A stretch of 38,609 nt of DNA from a bacterium (GCA_017963805.1 JAGCTE010000036.1:1-38609); one strand, 5' to 3'; positions 27,897 to 36,623 are shown, numbered from the stretch's first letter. Program-made: numbers and translations. Notes: generated by a model from the sequence alone, not told the origin.

Positions 27897-28586
27897 ATGA
27901 AAAACACTATGATTGCTTTGGCCGCGCTCTTTTGCTTCGCGGCGTCTTTGGCCCAGGCCACTTTGACCACTTATCCCATCGCGGAAAAAGGCAACACTTC
28001 CTACTCTTTCAGCCTTAAGGGCGAAGACCGCGGCTACGCTATCGAAAACATCGATGCCACGGAAGGCGATTTCTACATCCACCTCTGCTACGGCTACACG
28101 GTCGTAACGAAGGGCTACAAGCTGGAAGGCGACAAGAAAGGCAAGAAGTACACCGGCGGCAACAGTTCCGAAAGCTTCACCTATTCCCCCAAAAAAGGCG
28201 CCTGGTCATACAAGGCCAGCAACGTGAACTCCTCTTTCTCGCTGGGCTACTTCAACAAAGACACCCACAATCCCTCCTACGACAATCTCTTCGACACCAA
28301 GGGCAAAGCCAGCGCCAAGGGCGTCCTGGACGAGGACATCACCGAGACGCTCAAGGAAGGCAAGAAGTTCTTCGGCCTCTTCTGCGATACCGAGGAACCC
28401 ACAATGCTTATCAGAGGCAAGGCCACCGGAAAAGCCGGCAAGAGCTGGAAGTATTCCGAAACGCGTGAGGACGGCTCCAAGGTGAAGTTCTCCATGAAGA
28501 TCGCCAAGGATGGCAAAACCGCCGCGGTCTCCATGTCCTTCAAGACTTCCGCCTACGTGCATCCCGCTTTCATAACCGAGCCGTAA
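27897..28586 (+). CDS. Secreted protein of unknown function
   Basis: The 229-residue product has a clear signal peptide (residues 1-21, MKNTMIALAALFCFAASLAQA). The mature protein is rich in Lys, Gly, Ser and Tyr, with beta-type segments such as 'NTSYSFSLKGEDRGYAIE', 'EGDFYIHLCYGYTVVTKGY' and 'KVKFSMKIAKDGKTAAVSMSF'. I recognise no family. Near-consensus promoter, good ribosome site and a strong terminator make it a single, probably well-expressed gene. I chose the ATG at 27897 because it follows promoter and ribosome site and gives the signal peptide. A palindromic repeat abuts its promoter. It is probably periplasmic or extracellular. Confidence 0.8.
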   Translation: MKNTMIALAALFCFAASLAQATLTTYPIAEKGNTSYSFSLKGEDRGYAIENIDATEGDFYIHLCYGYTVVTKGYKLEGDKKGKKYTGGNSSESFTYSPKKGAWSYKASNVNSSFSLGYFNKDTHNPSYDNLFDTKGKASAKGVLDEDITETLKEGKKFFGLFCDTEEPTMLIRGKATGKAGKSWKYSETREDGSKVKFSMKIAKDGKTAAVSMSFKTSAYVHPAFITEP

Positions 28587-28601
28587 GCTTCGCGTGTTCG
28601 T

Positions 28602-28638
28602 AAAAAAATAAGGCCGCCTCAGGCGGCCTTATTTTTTT
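28602..28638. terminator. Bidirectional terminator
   Basis: A 17-bp perfect stem (28602-28618 with 28622-28638) has a GC-rich centre (GGCCGCC/GGCGGCC), a 3-nt loop and A/T tracts on both sides. It can end transcripts of the secreted protein gene (plus) and of the ATP-grasp gene (minus). Confidence 0.95.
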
Positions 28639-28641
28639 GCT

Positions 28642-29790
28642 TCACTTTTTCAGGAAGCGATCGAAATCCATCCGCAGGATCTCGTCCAACTCTCCGGCGT
28701 CGTCCTCCTTCGTCGCGGTCAACAAGATGGCGAAGAGCCGCGGCACCGGTTGGTCGAGTTTCCTCAGAGAATAGACCTTCTGGAAGAAGGAAGTGAGCGC
28801 CTCGTAGTCGAATTTGGCGCTGGGGGTGTCCTTCCCGCCTTTGTCTATTAATATGAAGCTATAGATGAAGCCCGCGGTTTTCTTCATGATCTCCGCGATG
28901 TCGGGCTTTTCCTGCCGCAGATAGACGTCGGGCGGCCAGAAGCCGTAGGCGTAGTAGGCCACCTCGTTGGTGGAGAGGCCGGCGAATCTGAGGGGATTGA
29001 ACTCGATGGGGATGACGGTGTCCTTATAGGTCCGCAGTTCCGCGTGAAGAGGAAAATCTTTGACCTGAAGCCTGTTCCCGACTTCTGTGAAATAGGCCAT
29101 GAGCTTCTCATACCACTTGTCCATGACAGATGGCCCGCAGCAGTAGAGGCGGTCGGAAACGTCGCGAGCGGAGGCGAAGCGGTGCTCGTAGACGTTCAAT
29201 ATGACCGGCTTTCCTTCCGTGTCGTAGTAAACGTCCACCGCCAGCTCCGTGCCGTCTATGAGCTCCTCAAGAAGGAAGCGGCTGCCGACCACGCCGTCGG
29301 TGTAGGATGAGCGCCATTCCTCAAAATGGGCCTCGATATCGGCCTTGGCGGCCTTGAGGTCTTCCGGCCCGAAAAGGGTGTAGACGCCGAGGCTGCCGAA
29401 ACCGACCGTCAGCTTAAGGATAAGCGGGTATTTGAGAGTTTCGGGATCAATGCTGAACAATTCCTCCTTGCTGAGATCTTTGTAGAAGAAATCAGGATAG
29501 AGATAAGCGAGCCTGTCCCTCAAGGCCGCCTTGTCCTTCATGACGTCGATCTTCTCGATAAGAGGAGAGCCTTTGAGGTTCTCGTAGACCCAGGTTAGGG
29601 CGTCCTCGTTGGTGGTGTAAAGCCTCTCCCCCGCCAGGATCCTGGCCCTGGCTTCCGCTTCGGGAACGAGGTTCAGCTTAAAGCCGGCGCCCCTTTCCCT
29701 CGCGTAAGCGTTGTCAAGGACCGGCTGCTTTGTCTCTTCCAAGTGGCGGAGGAGATCGTCGGAAATAATTTTTCCAGCTAAAATGATCAT
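28642..29790 (-). CDS. ATP-grasp family protein
   Basis: The 382-residue product has ATP-grasp features: 'YPLILKLTVGFGSLGVYTL' (nucleotide-binding lysine and Gly-rich loop), 'RFLLEELIDGTELAVDVYYD' (Glu pair holding adenine/metal) and 'TVIPIEFNPLRFAGLSTNE' (metal-binding Glu and Asn). Family members ligate a carboxylate to an amine or thiol through an acyl-phosphate. The substrate is not evident. It follows the GH127 gene by 36 nt with a TAAGGA ribosome site, so the two are probably co-transcribed. The bidirectional terminator ends it. Confidence 0.8.
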   Translation of the reverse strand: MIILAGKIISDDLLRHLEETKQPVLDNAYARERGAGFKLNLVPEAEARARILAGERLYTTNEDALTWVYENLKGSPLIEKIDVMKDKAALRDRLAYLYPDFFYKDLSKEELFSIDPETLKYPLILKLTVGFGSLGVYTLFGPEDLKAAKADIEAHFEEWRSSYTDGVVGSRFLLEELIDGTELAVDVYYDTEGKPVILNVYEHRFASARDVSDRLYCCGPSVMDKWYEKLMAYFTEVGNRLQVKDFPLHAELRTYKDTVIPIEFNPLRFAGLSTNEVAYYAYGFWPPDVYLRQEKPDIAEIMKKTAGFIYSFILIDKGGKDTPSAKFDYEALTSFFQKVYSLRKLDQPVPRLFAILLTATKEDDAGELDEILRMDFDRFLKK

Positions 29791-29826
29791 GATTCCTTAC
29801 TCATGCGTCAAACATGTTTTCAGGCT

Positions 29827-31773
29827 CTATTTCTCCCTGATCCAAACTATGACGCTGCCTGGCTCTCGGTTGTCCCAAGCGTAATACGGCACAGCTTTGA
29901 ACTGGCGGATGCCGATTTCCGGCGGCCTGTTCTGATAAAGGCCTTCTTCCTCGGCGCCGTCGTTGTTGACTTCCACTTTGCCAACTATGGTGATTACTCC
30001 GCCAAACAGATTCTTATCCCTGACGGCCCTCAAATTGTACTTTCTGGGCAGAGCCAGCCTTTCAAGATTGTTGGTGCAGTTGTCGACCGTTTCCAGGCAG
30101 TAGACCACCGGTCCTCTCTGGATGGCGACGCGGCCTTCCAGCTCCCTTACCTTGGTGGTGGCGTAAACTCGCTGCACCGGCATGTCCATCGTATAGATGA
30201 TATGGTCGCCTTTGCGCCATTTTCTCGTGACCGTAAGATAACCGTCCTCGTCGCCGACAACAGTGTTATCTTCGAATTTGCTCTTGACTTTCAGGCTGCT
30301 GGACTCGCACCAGGCGGGCATTCTCAGTTTGACGGTGAACTCGCATTCCTTCTCGGGCTTGAAGGTGATCGTCACTTTGCCGTTCCAGGGGTATTTGGTC
30401 TTCGTCTGGGCCTTGACCTTGACGCCGTTGGCTTCGAATTCGGTCTCGCTGCCAACGAAAAGGTTTACCCAAAGCGTGTTCTCACTCGTGCCGTAGATAT
30501 AGCCGGGAAGGCTGGCAATGAAGCGGGCGATGTTCGGCGGGCAGCAGGAGCAGCCGTACCAGCCCTGGCGGTGCAAAGCGGCGCCGTCCCACTGGTAGTG
30601 TTTGCCGGACGCGGGCTTCTTTTCGCCTTTCTTGTCAGCTTCCGGATCGTAAGTGTAGAGCTGGTTAGAGTAGAAGAATTTTTCGCCGTCCAAAGAAACG
30701 CCGGAAAGTCCGCAGTTGTACATGATCCTTTCCATGGCGTCGGCGTACTTGGATTCTCCCGTCAGATAGAGCATGCGCTGGCAGAAGAAGATCGCGGCTA
30801 TGGAAGCGCAGGATTCGGAGGAGATGTTCTCGACCGGCAGCATGTAGTCCTTCACGAAGCCTTCGTTTCTAAGCGAGGGGCCGATGCCGCCCGTTATGTA
30901 CATCTGGCGTTCGCAGACGCTTTCCCAAAGGCGCTTGCAGGCGGCCTCCAGTTCTTTGTCGCCGGTCTCTTTGGCGCAGTCCGCCATGCCGGAGTACATG
31001 TAGAGGGCTCTGACGGAATGACCGACGGCGTCTTTCTGTTCCCTAACGGGCTGGTGGGCCTGCATGTATTCGTAGGTCTTGGCCCAGAATTTCTTGGGAT
31101 CGTCGCCTCTTTCTATGGCTTCCTTGTCGTAGTAATGGGGCTGCTGCCCTCTCTGGTCGATGAAGTAGCAGGCCATGTCGAGGTAGCGTTTCTCGCCCGT
31201 GGCGTGATAGAGTTTGACGAGCGCCAGCTCGATCTCCTGGTGTCCGGGATAGCCGGGGATCTGGTCTTTGCCGGGGCCGAAGGTCTTGCAGATAAGGTCG
31301 GCGTAGCGGCACATGGCGTCAAGGAAGTTGCGTCGGCCGGTGGCGTAATAGTGCGCTACCGCGGCTTCGATAAGGTGCCCGGCGCAGTAAAGCTCATGGC
31401 AGTCCCTGAGGTTTTTCCAACGCGCGTCAGGCTTGACATAGATGAAGTAGCTGTTCATATATCCGTCTTTCGTCTGCATGGCGACGATGTCGGAGATGAC
31501 GTCTTCCAGCGTCTTTTCCAGCTTCTTGTCGTATTTGACGGCCAAGGAGTAGCAGCCGGCCTCGATCCATTTGGCGACGTCGGAATCCCAGAAATAATGC
31601 CTTTCGCCCTTGTATTCCGGCTTGAAGCAGTCGAGACGGCCGGTCTCGCGGCACTGCTTTTCATTGGCGGGGATCGTCTTCAGACGGTTTACTTCCATCT
31701 TCGGCGCCCAGAACTTGTCGGTCACTTTAACTTTGGTGAACGGTATGCCTGTCTGTTTCGTTGAAATACCCAT
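29827..31773 (-). CDS. GH127 family beta-L-arabinofuranosidase
   Basis: The 648-residue product matches GH127 (DUF1680) in length and motifs. 'SSESCASIAAIFF' supplies Glu320 and Cys322, and 'GWYGCSCCPPNIARF' supplies Cys410 and Cys411, equivalent to the zinc site and cysteine nucleophile of Bifidobacterium HypBA1 (E338, C340, C417, C418). The enzyme removes terminal beta-L-arabinofuranose, as on plant hydroxyproline-rich glycoproteins. No signal peptide is present, so it should act in the cytoplasm on imported oligosaccharides. An AAGGA ribosome site precedes the ATG. Other GH127 members have different specificities, so the exact substrate is uncertain. Confidence 0.9.
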   Translation of the reverse strand: MGISTKQTGIPFTKVKVTDKFWAPKMEVNRLKTIPANEKQCRETGRLDCFKPEYKGERHYFWDSDVAKWIEAGCYSLAVKYDKKLEKTLEDVISDIVAMQTKDGYMNSYFIYVKPDARWKNLRDCHELYCAGHLIEAAVAHYYATGRRNFLDAMCRYADLICKTFGPGKDQIPGYPGHQEIELALVKLYHATGEKRYLDMACYFIDQRGQQPHYYDKEAIERGDDPKKFWAKTYEYMQAHQPVREQKDAVGHSVRALYMYSGMADCAKETGDKELEAACKRLWESVCERQMYITGGIGPSLRNEGFVKDYMLPVENISSESCASIAAIFFCQRMLYLTGESKYADAMERIMYNCGLSGVSLDGEKFFYSNQLYTYDPEADKKGEKKPASGKHYQWDGAALHRQGWYGCSCCPPNIARFIASLPGYIYGTSENTLWVNLFVGSETEFEANGVKVKAQTKTKYPWNGKVTITFKPEKECEFTVKLRMPAWCESSSLKVKSKFEDNTVVGDEDGYLTVTRKWRKGDHIIYTMDMPVQRVYATTKVRELEGRVAIQRGPVVYCLETVDNCTNNLERLALPRKYNLRAVRDKNLFGGVITIVGKVEVNNDGAEEEGLYQNRPPEIGIRQFKAVPYYAWDNREPGSVIVWIREK

Positions 31774-31807
31774 AGGTGCACATCCTTAAAAATGTAGGTT
31801 GATTAAA

Positions 31808-31831
31808 GGCGGCGTCCCCCCGGGCGCCGCC
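31808..31831 (-). terminator. Possible terminator after kbl
   Basis: GGCGGCG (31808-31814) and CGCCGCC (31825-31831) form a GC-rich stem, extendable to 10 bp with a G-U pair. In the minus direction only TTTAATC follows, so termination would be weak. Confidence 0.45.
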
Positions 31832-31854
31832 GAAAGAAACAAATTTTAGTGTTG

Positions 31855-33054
31855 TTAGATCAAGCCGACTTCTTTGCCGACTTCCTTGAACTGCTCAACG
31901 GCCCAGTCGAGGTCCTTGAGTTCAAGGGCGTCGGAGACCTGGCAACGGATACGGGCGGTGCCGCGCGGGACGACCGGGAAGCCGAAGCCTGTCACGAAGA
32001 GGCCCTTCTTCAGAAGCTTGTTGCTGATGCTGATGGCAAAAGCGTCGTCGCCGACGATAATGGGAACGATGGCGCCGTCGCCGTCAAGCGGCTTGAAGCC
32101 GGCTTCTTTCAGTTTGTTCCTGAGGTAGGAAGCCTTGTCTCTCAAACGCTGGGCCCTTTCCGGCTCGCGTTCCAAAACGCGCAGCGCGGCCAGGGCGGAG
32201 CAGGCGACCGTCGGAGGCAGGGCGTTACTAAAGAGCTGCGGACGGGATTTCTGAATGAGCGCTTCCACAAAGCACTTCCTGCCGGCCACGAAGCCGCCGG
32301 CCGCGCCGCCCAAAGCTTTGCCGAGCGTGCCGGAGATGATGTCGATCTGGCCTTCCAGGCCGTAATATTCCGCGGTGCCGCGGCCGGTTTTGCCGATGAC
32401 GCCCGTGGCGTGGGATTCGTCGACCATGACGAGAGCCTCGTACTTCTTGGCCAGGGCCACGATCTCGGGCAGCTTGGCCACGTCGCCTTCCATGGAGAAG
32501 ACGCCGTCGGTCACGATCAGGCGGACGGGAGCGTTCGGGAACTGTTTGAGCTGGGCTTCCAGGTCAGCCATGTCGGAGTGTTTGTAGCGGGCCTTCTGAA
32601 CGCCCTTGGCGATCAGACGGCAGCCGTCTATGATGGAGGCGTGGTTCAATTCATCGGATATGACGACGCCCTCGGCGCCGCAGGCGACCGGGATCGCGCT
32701 CTCGTTGGCGCTCCAGCAGGAAACGTAGGTCAGGCAGGCTTCCGTCTTCAAGAAGGAAGCGATCTCCTGCTCAAGCTCTCTGTGAATGTCAAAAGTGCCG
32801 CAGATGAAGCGGACGGAAGCGGTGCCGGCGCCGTACTTGTCGATGCCCGCCTTGCCGGCTTCCTTGACCTCGGGAAGATTGGAGAGGCCGAGGTAGTTGT
32901 TGGAGGACATGATCATGGTGCGGCCGTAGCCTTCCATTTCCGTATAGGCGTCCATGGGCGTCTGCAGATACCTTAGTTCCTTGTAAGTTCCGGCGTCGCG
33001 CAGAGACTGCATCTCGTCGGCCAGCTTCTTGTAGTATTCGGCGACTGTTGACAT
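31855..33054 (-). CDS. kbl: Glycine C-acetyltransferase (2-amino-3-ketobutyrate CoA ligase)
   Basis: The 399-residue PLP enzyme aligns throughout with E. coli Kbl (398). It has 'SNNYLGL', 'ASVRFICGT', 'ALNHASIIDG'-like 'ELNHASIIDG', the PLP lysine Lys246 in 'SGTLGKALGG', 'RSRPQLFSN' and 'VTGFGFPVVPRGTARIR'. It cleaves 2-amino-3-ketobutyrate with CoA to glycine and acetyl-CoA in threonine breakdown. Its usual partner tdh is not adjacent. Related alpha-oxoamine synthases (serine palmitoyltransferase, BioF) share the fold, but these motifs favour Kbl. AGGAG precedes the ATG. Confidence 0.92.
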   Translation of the reverse strand: MSTVAEYYKKLADEMQSLRDAGTYKELRYLQTPMDAYTEMEGYGRTMIMSSNNYLGLSNLPEVKEAGKAGIDKYGAGTASVRFICGTFDIHRELEQEIASFLKTEACLTYVSCWSANESAIPVACGAEGVVISDELNHASIIDGCRLIAKGVQKARYKHSDMADLEAQLKQFPNAPVRLIVTDGVFSMEGDVAKLPEIVALAKKYEALVMVDESHATGVIGKTGRGTAEYYGLEGQIDIISGTLGKALGGAAGGFVAGRKCFVEALIQKSRPQLFSNALPPTVACSALAALRVLEREPERAQRLRDKASYLRNKLKEAGFKPLDGDGAIVPIIVGDDAFAISISNKLLKKGLFVTGFGFPVVPRGTARIRCQVSDALELKDLDWAVEQFKEVGKEVGLI

Positions 33055-33108
33055 AAAAATACTCCTGATTTATTTGTTAATTTTTTTAAAAAATTTTTTC
33101 GAAAGAGA

Positions 33109-33117
33109 ATTATAGCA
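33109..33117 (-). promoter_or_regulatory. Extended -10 promoter for kbl
   Basis: The minus strand reads ATTTGC-TATAAT with the hexamer at 33114 to 33109, the same extended -10 as at folD. No clear -35 is visible. The predicted leader is about 50 nt, AT-rich, and ends in the AGGAG site at 33062-33066. Confidence 0.6.
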
Positions 33118-33138
33118 AATTCCCCCCAGAAAAAACTT

Positions 33139-33516
33139 TTATTCGTTTTCCAATACCACGAACGCCATGGCCGTCTCGGAAGTGTGCGAAATGGAAAGGC
33201 TTATTTTTCCAAGTCCGAGTCCGGAACAATATTCTTTCGTGGCGCCGTGCAAAACAACGGCCGGTTTTCCGGAAGGCTCTTTCACGACCTCCACGTCCCT
33301 CAGGGCCATCTTCCCCGAGACGCCCGTGCCGAGCGCCTTGAAGAAAGCTTCTTTTGCGCAGAAGCGGGCGCACAAACGCTGTTCCGGGAAACGGTATCCA
33401 AGGGAATATTTCAATTCGCTTTCCGTAAAAACTTTTTCCGCCAGCGCCATCTTCGCTTCCGTTACCTTGAAGCGTTCCACGCTCTCGATGTCGCAGCCTA
33501 TTCCGAATATCGCCAT
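33139..33516 (-). CDS. acpS: Holo-[acyl-carrier-protein] synthase
   Basis: AcpS transfers 4'-phosphopantetheine from CoA to the serine of AcpP (encoded at 7400-7651). The 125-residue product has the magnesium-binding Asp9 in 'GIGCDIESVERF', 'ARFCAKEAFFKALGTG' (Glu56, Lys60) and the C-terminal 'SISHTSETAMAFVV'. It begins 1 nt after the stop of the Lol permease gene, so the two are coupled. Confidence 0.96.
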   Translation of the reverse strand: MAIFGIGCDIESVERFKVTEAKMALAEKVFTESELKYSLGYRFPEQRLCARFCAKEAFFKALGTGVSGKMALRDVEVVKEPSGKPAVVLHGATKEYCSGLGLGKISLSISHTSETAMAFVVLENE

Positions 33517-33517
33517 G

Positions 33518-34753
33518 CTATTCGTAACGGAGGGCCTGCACCGGCTTCATCCTGGAAGCCAAAAGCGCGGGGAAAATTGAAGCGAGAAGACACAATACGA
33601 AAGCGCAGCCGGCGATCGCCGCAACGTCGACCGGCACGACCTGGCTCGGGATGCCGTCCAGGTAATAGACGTTGGCCGGGAAAAGATCTATGCCGAAATG
33701 CAGACGCAAAAAATGCAGAATGGGATTGACGTTGTAAGCGATCAATGTTCCGCCCACCACGCCCAAAAAGAGGCCCACCATGGCGATGAAAAGCCCCTGG
33801 ATGGTGAAGATCAATCCCACCGACCTGCTGGTGGCCCCCAGGGCCCTCAGAATGCCGATATCCTTGGTCTTCCCTAAGACGACCATGACCAGCGTCGAAA
33901 CGATGTTCAAAGCCGCCACAAGGCTTATAAGAAGCAAAATAAGGAACATCACTCTTTTTTCGAGCTGCACCGCCGCGAAAAGGTGCGCGTTCTGCTCCAT
34001 CCAGGTCTGTACGGAACAGCGTCCCCGCAACTCCTCGCTCAATTCCTTCGCCACGATGCCGGCGTTGTCCACATCGTCCAGACTGACTTTCAACGCGTGC
34101 ACCGCCCCTCTCATCTGGAAAAGATGATTGGCGACCGCGAGCGTCGTCAGCCCGAACTGCGAGTCGTACTCGAAATTTCCGGAATGGAAGATCCCCGCCA
34201 CTTCCAGCGTTTTCTGCACAGGCACCCTTCCGCCGGGCGTCTGAACGAAAGCCGGCGAGGTCAAAACGACCTTGTCCCCTTTCTCCACTCCCAGATTCCT
34301 TGCGTAGGTGTCGCCCAAAATAACCTGATTGTCCGTCAGCGTTCCCCCGGCGTCCCTGATGTAATTGTGCAATTCCGAAGCCGAATCCTCCAAATTCGGA
34401 TCCATGCCCAAGACTACGAGCGGATGCCCCTTGTCGCGCGTGCTCAGCAAAACCGGCCCTCTTATATAAGGCGCCACGCCTTTGACGTGAGGATTCTTTT
34501 TCGCTATCTCCATCGGCTCTTTCCAATGGGGCAATATCACCCTCACAGGCCCGGTAATGGTCACGTGCGCGAAGACGCTAATGACCTTCGTCTTCATCTC
34601 TTTTTCGAAACCCGTCATCACCGACAGCACGATGATCAAAGCCGCCACGCCGATTATGACGCAGACGACCGAGATCAAAGAGAAGAAGGAGACGAACCCC
34701 CTGTGGCTCTTGGAGCGCAAAAGATAGCGCAAAGCTAAAAACACTTCGTACAT
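33518..34753 (-). CDS. lolC: Lipoprotein-releasing ABC transporter permease (LolC/LolE family)
   Basis: The 411-residue product has four membrane helices in the FtsX/LolE layout. One is near the N-terminus ('SLISVVCVIIGVAALIIVLSVMTGFE') and three are in the C-terminal third ('LILLLISLVAALNIVSTLVMVVL', 'FIAMVGLFLGVVGGTLI', 'AFVLCLLASIFPALLAS'). A periplasmic domain lies between them. It extracts lipoproteins from the inner membrane for LolA, which implies an outer membrane. The LolD ATPase is not adjacent. I chose the ATG at 34753 (MYEVFLALRYLL, standard) over an upstream TTG. LolC and LolE cannot be separated here. Confidence 0.88.
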   Translation of the reverse strand: MYEVFLALRYLLRSKSHRGFVSFFSLISVVCVIIGVAALIIVLSVMTGFEKEMKTKVISVFAHVTITGPVRVILPHWKEPMEIAKKNPHVKGVAPYIRGPVLLSTRDKGHPLVVLGMDPNLEDSASELHNYIRDAGGTLTDNQVILGDTYARNLGVEKGDKVVLTSPAFVQTPGGRVPVQKTLEVAGIFHSGNFEYDSQFGLTTLAVANHLFQMRGAVHALKVSLDDVDNAGIVAKELSEELRGRCSVQTWMEQNAHLFAAVQLEKRVMFLILLLISLVAALNIVSTLVMVVLGKTKDIGILRALGATSRSVGLIFTIQGLFIAMVGLFLGVVGGTLIAYNVNPILHFLRLHFGIDLFPANVYYLDGIPSQVVPVDVAAIAGCAFVLCLLASIFPALLASRMKPVQALRYE

Positions 34754-34761
34754 AACGGCCA

Positions 34762-34770
34762 ATTATACCA
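34762..34770 (-). promoter_or_regulatory. Extended -10 promoter before the Lol permease gene; predicted leaderless start
   Basis: The minus strand reads ATGG-TATAAT-TGGCCGTT-ATG, hexamer at 34767 to 34762. Only 8 nt separate it from the ATG at 34753, so the transcript should start at or 1-2 nt before the codon, and no ribosome site is present. Confidence 0.5.
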
Positions 34771-34786
34771 TTTATGGCAAGCCGGA

Positions 34787-35197
34787 TTATTCGTCAAAAG
34801 CGGAAGGGCCTTCCGCTTCCGATTCCTTTTTCTTTTCCTTCCAATAAATACCACCCGGCAAATAATCCAAACTATCCGAAATATAATCCTCATCCGTGCG
34901 ACTATTATACAACAGACCAAAAGTAGCCGTATGTATCGCGCCATCAACCATAAACAACGGCGCAATAAGAGGCGTTGCCCAAAAAGTATGATAGCCCATA
35001 TACATTCCACCAGCCAATATCCCCAGAGGCGTACACATCAATGCCCCGCCAAACAAAAGAAACGGCCCAATGGCTAAATTTTTCGCGGTCCAGTATGGTT
35101 TCTGATCTTTTTTCGCTTCAGCTTCCGCCTCCCCTTCCGCAGCCATTAGCGAAAGGCAGAAGCAGAAAATTGTCACTATTGTCAAAACTTTTTTCAT
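34787..35197 (-). CDS. Small exported membrane protein of unknown function
   Basis: The 136-residue product has a signal peptide (about 1-19, ending 'LSLMAA') and a charged 'EGEAEAEAKKDQK' stretch. A Gly-rich hydrophobic centre (about 42-95, 'IGPFLLFGGALMCTPLGILAGGMYMGYH' and 'PLIAPLFMVDGAIHTATFGLLY') may form two membrane segments, and the C-terminus is acidic. I do not recognise the family. It follows the Sel1 gene by 6 nt and is probably its operon partner. Confidence 0.65.
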   Translation of the reverse strand: MKKVLTIVTIFCFCLSLMAAEGEAEAEAKKDQKPYWTAKNLAIGPFLLFGGALMCTPLGILAGGMYMGYHTFWATPLIAPLFMVDGAIHTATFGLLYNSRTDEDYISDSLDYLPGGIYWKEKKKESEAEGPSAFDE

Positions 35198-35203
35198 TGC
35201 TTT

Positions 35204-36586
35204 TTATTTTTTGATTCTTTCCAGAGCCTTTTTCGCTTCCTTATGGCCTTTCACGGCCGCTTTTCTGTACCATTCGGCCGCTTTCTCGATTGTCTCGTCG
35301 TAATTGCCTTCCAGCATTGGTTTGCCGTTTATGGTAATTCTCATATAGCTCGCCCTGCTGTGATATATTTCCCCCATTTCAAACATGGCTCCGGCATAAC
35401 CTAGCTGGGCGGATTTCTCCAAAAGCTCGAAACATTTTTCCATGCGCTTTTTGCCGTCAAGCCATTCGTCGCCAGGAACGTTGCCTTTTCTATACAAAGT
35501 ACCTAAAAAGCACATGGCGGGTGCGCTGCCTTCAAGCGACTTTTTTTCCGCCCATTTGAAAAGAGGCGCGTGCGGAACCGCTCTTTCCTTAACAAATTCC
35601 GTTTCTCCGTCTTCGGAAAGTATGCACATAAATTCGATGTCTCTATAAACCCCTTCTCTCAGAAGCGGCATATCGCTTTTTTCTTCGTCATATTCCCGCT
35701 GATTCCAAACAAGATGAACACAATTTGGAGCCAGGCCTTTCTTGCTGACGTTTTGGTGATAATCCTTTTCCTTTTCATTAAACATTTCCGCGAATTTTTT
35801 AATTTCTGGATCGTCACAGCTATTCCCCTTGCCAGTTTCAATTATTGTTCTCAAAGCTTCGTTGTTTCCTTTTGCCGCGGCCGCGAAATAATAGGAGGTG
35901 GCTTTTTTCATGTCGCGGGAAATATAGGAACTGTAAGAGGCGTACAAGTGCCCCAAAAGAATCATCGCGGAAGAATTTCCGCCCGCTGCCGCTTTTTCCA
36001 GCCACTTCAGCGCCTTTTTGTAGTCGCGGTCGTAAACGTCGGTGTATTTCTTTCCTGTTCTGTACATTCCGACCGTATTGCCGGCCTCGGCCGCCCTGTG
36101 GTACCAATCTTCAGCCTTGGCAAGATTAGATCCGTTTATCAAGCCTTTCTCCTCCAACATCCCCATGTTGCACATGGCGTCGGAATTGCCAAGCTCGGCG
36201 CTCTTTTTGTAAAGCTCCAGCGCCTTGTCGATGTCGGCTTCCACACCCTGGCCCGTCATGTACATTCCGGCCAGGTGGTTCATGGCCGCGGCGTTGTTCT
36301 TGGCGGCGGCTTTTTCGTAGCACGTCAAAGCTTTCTTCATGTCAGCCTTAAGCGAACCCTGGCCGGCTTCGAACATGCGGCCTATTTTATAGAGCGCTTC
36401 GGCGCTGCCTTTTTTCGCTTCATACTGCAGTTTTTTCAGTTCAGCGTCGTATTCAGCGTCGGTCTTTTTGTCAGGCTTGTACTCTATGCCTAGATCAGCG
36501 TACAGCTTGACGACCGTATCGTCGTCCAGAGCGCATTGGGCGCTCGATACGAAAATGATCATGAGCAAAAGCAAAAAGATTCTCAT
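35204..36586 (-). CDS. Secreted Sel1-repeat protein
   Basis: The 460-residue product has a signal peptide (about 1-18). It then has at least seven Sel1-type TPR repeats, for example 'AEALYKIGRMFEAGQGSLKADMKKALTCYEKAAAKNN', and similar units with 'AMNHLAGMYMTGQG' and 'AMFEMGEIYHS'. Sel1 proteins are helical protein-binding scaffolds, often periplasmic. I chose the ATG at 36586, with AGGAG at 36592-36596, instead of an upstream TTG. A 14-bp perfect palindrome (36597-36610) abuts the ribosome site. The small membrane protein gene follows. Confidence 0.85.
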   Translation of the reverse strand: MRIFLLLLMIIFVSSAQCALDDDTVVKLYADLGIEYKPDKKTDAEYDAELKKLQYEAKKGSAEALYKIGRMFEAGQGSLKADMKKALTCYEKAAAKNNAAAMNHLAGMYMTGQGVEADIDKALELYKKSAELGNSDAMCNMGMLEEKGLINGSNLAKAEDWYHRAAEAGNTVGMYRTGKKYTDVYDRDYKKALKWLEKAAAGGNSSAMILLGHLYASYSSYISRDMKKATSYYFAAAAKGNNEALRTIIETGKGNSCDDPEIKKFAEMFNEKEKDYHQNVSKKGLAPNCVHLVWNQREYDEEKSDMPLLREGVYRDIEFMCILSEDGETEFVKERAVPHAPLFKWAEKKSLEGSAPAMCFLGTLYRKGNVPGDEWLDGKKRMEKCFELLEKSAQLGYAGAMFEMGEIYHSRASYMRITINGKPMLEGNYDETIEKAAEWYRKAAVKGHKEAKKALERIKK

Positions 36587-36596
36587 AGGCACTCCT

Positions 36597-36610
36597 AGTT
36601 TGATCAAACT
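36597..36610. promoter_or_regulatory. 14-bp palindrome beside the Sel1 gene ribosome site
   Basis: AGTTTGATCAAACT is a perfect palindrome directly upstream of the AGGAG site of the Sel1 gene and 14 nt after the ATPase stop. It could be an operator or a translation-blocking hairpin (5-6 bp). No more can be said. Confidence 0.45.
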
Positions 36611-36623
36611 CTGTGAATAGAAA

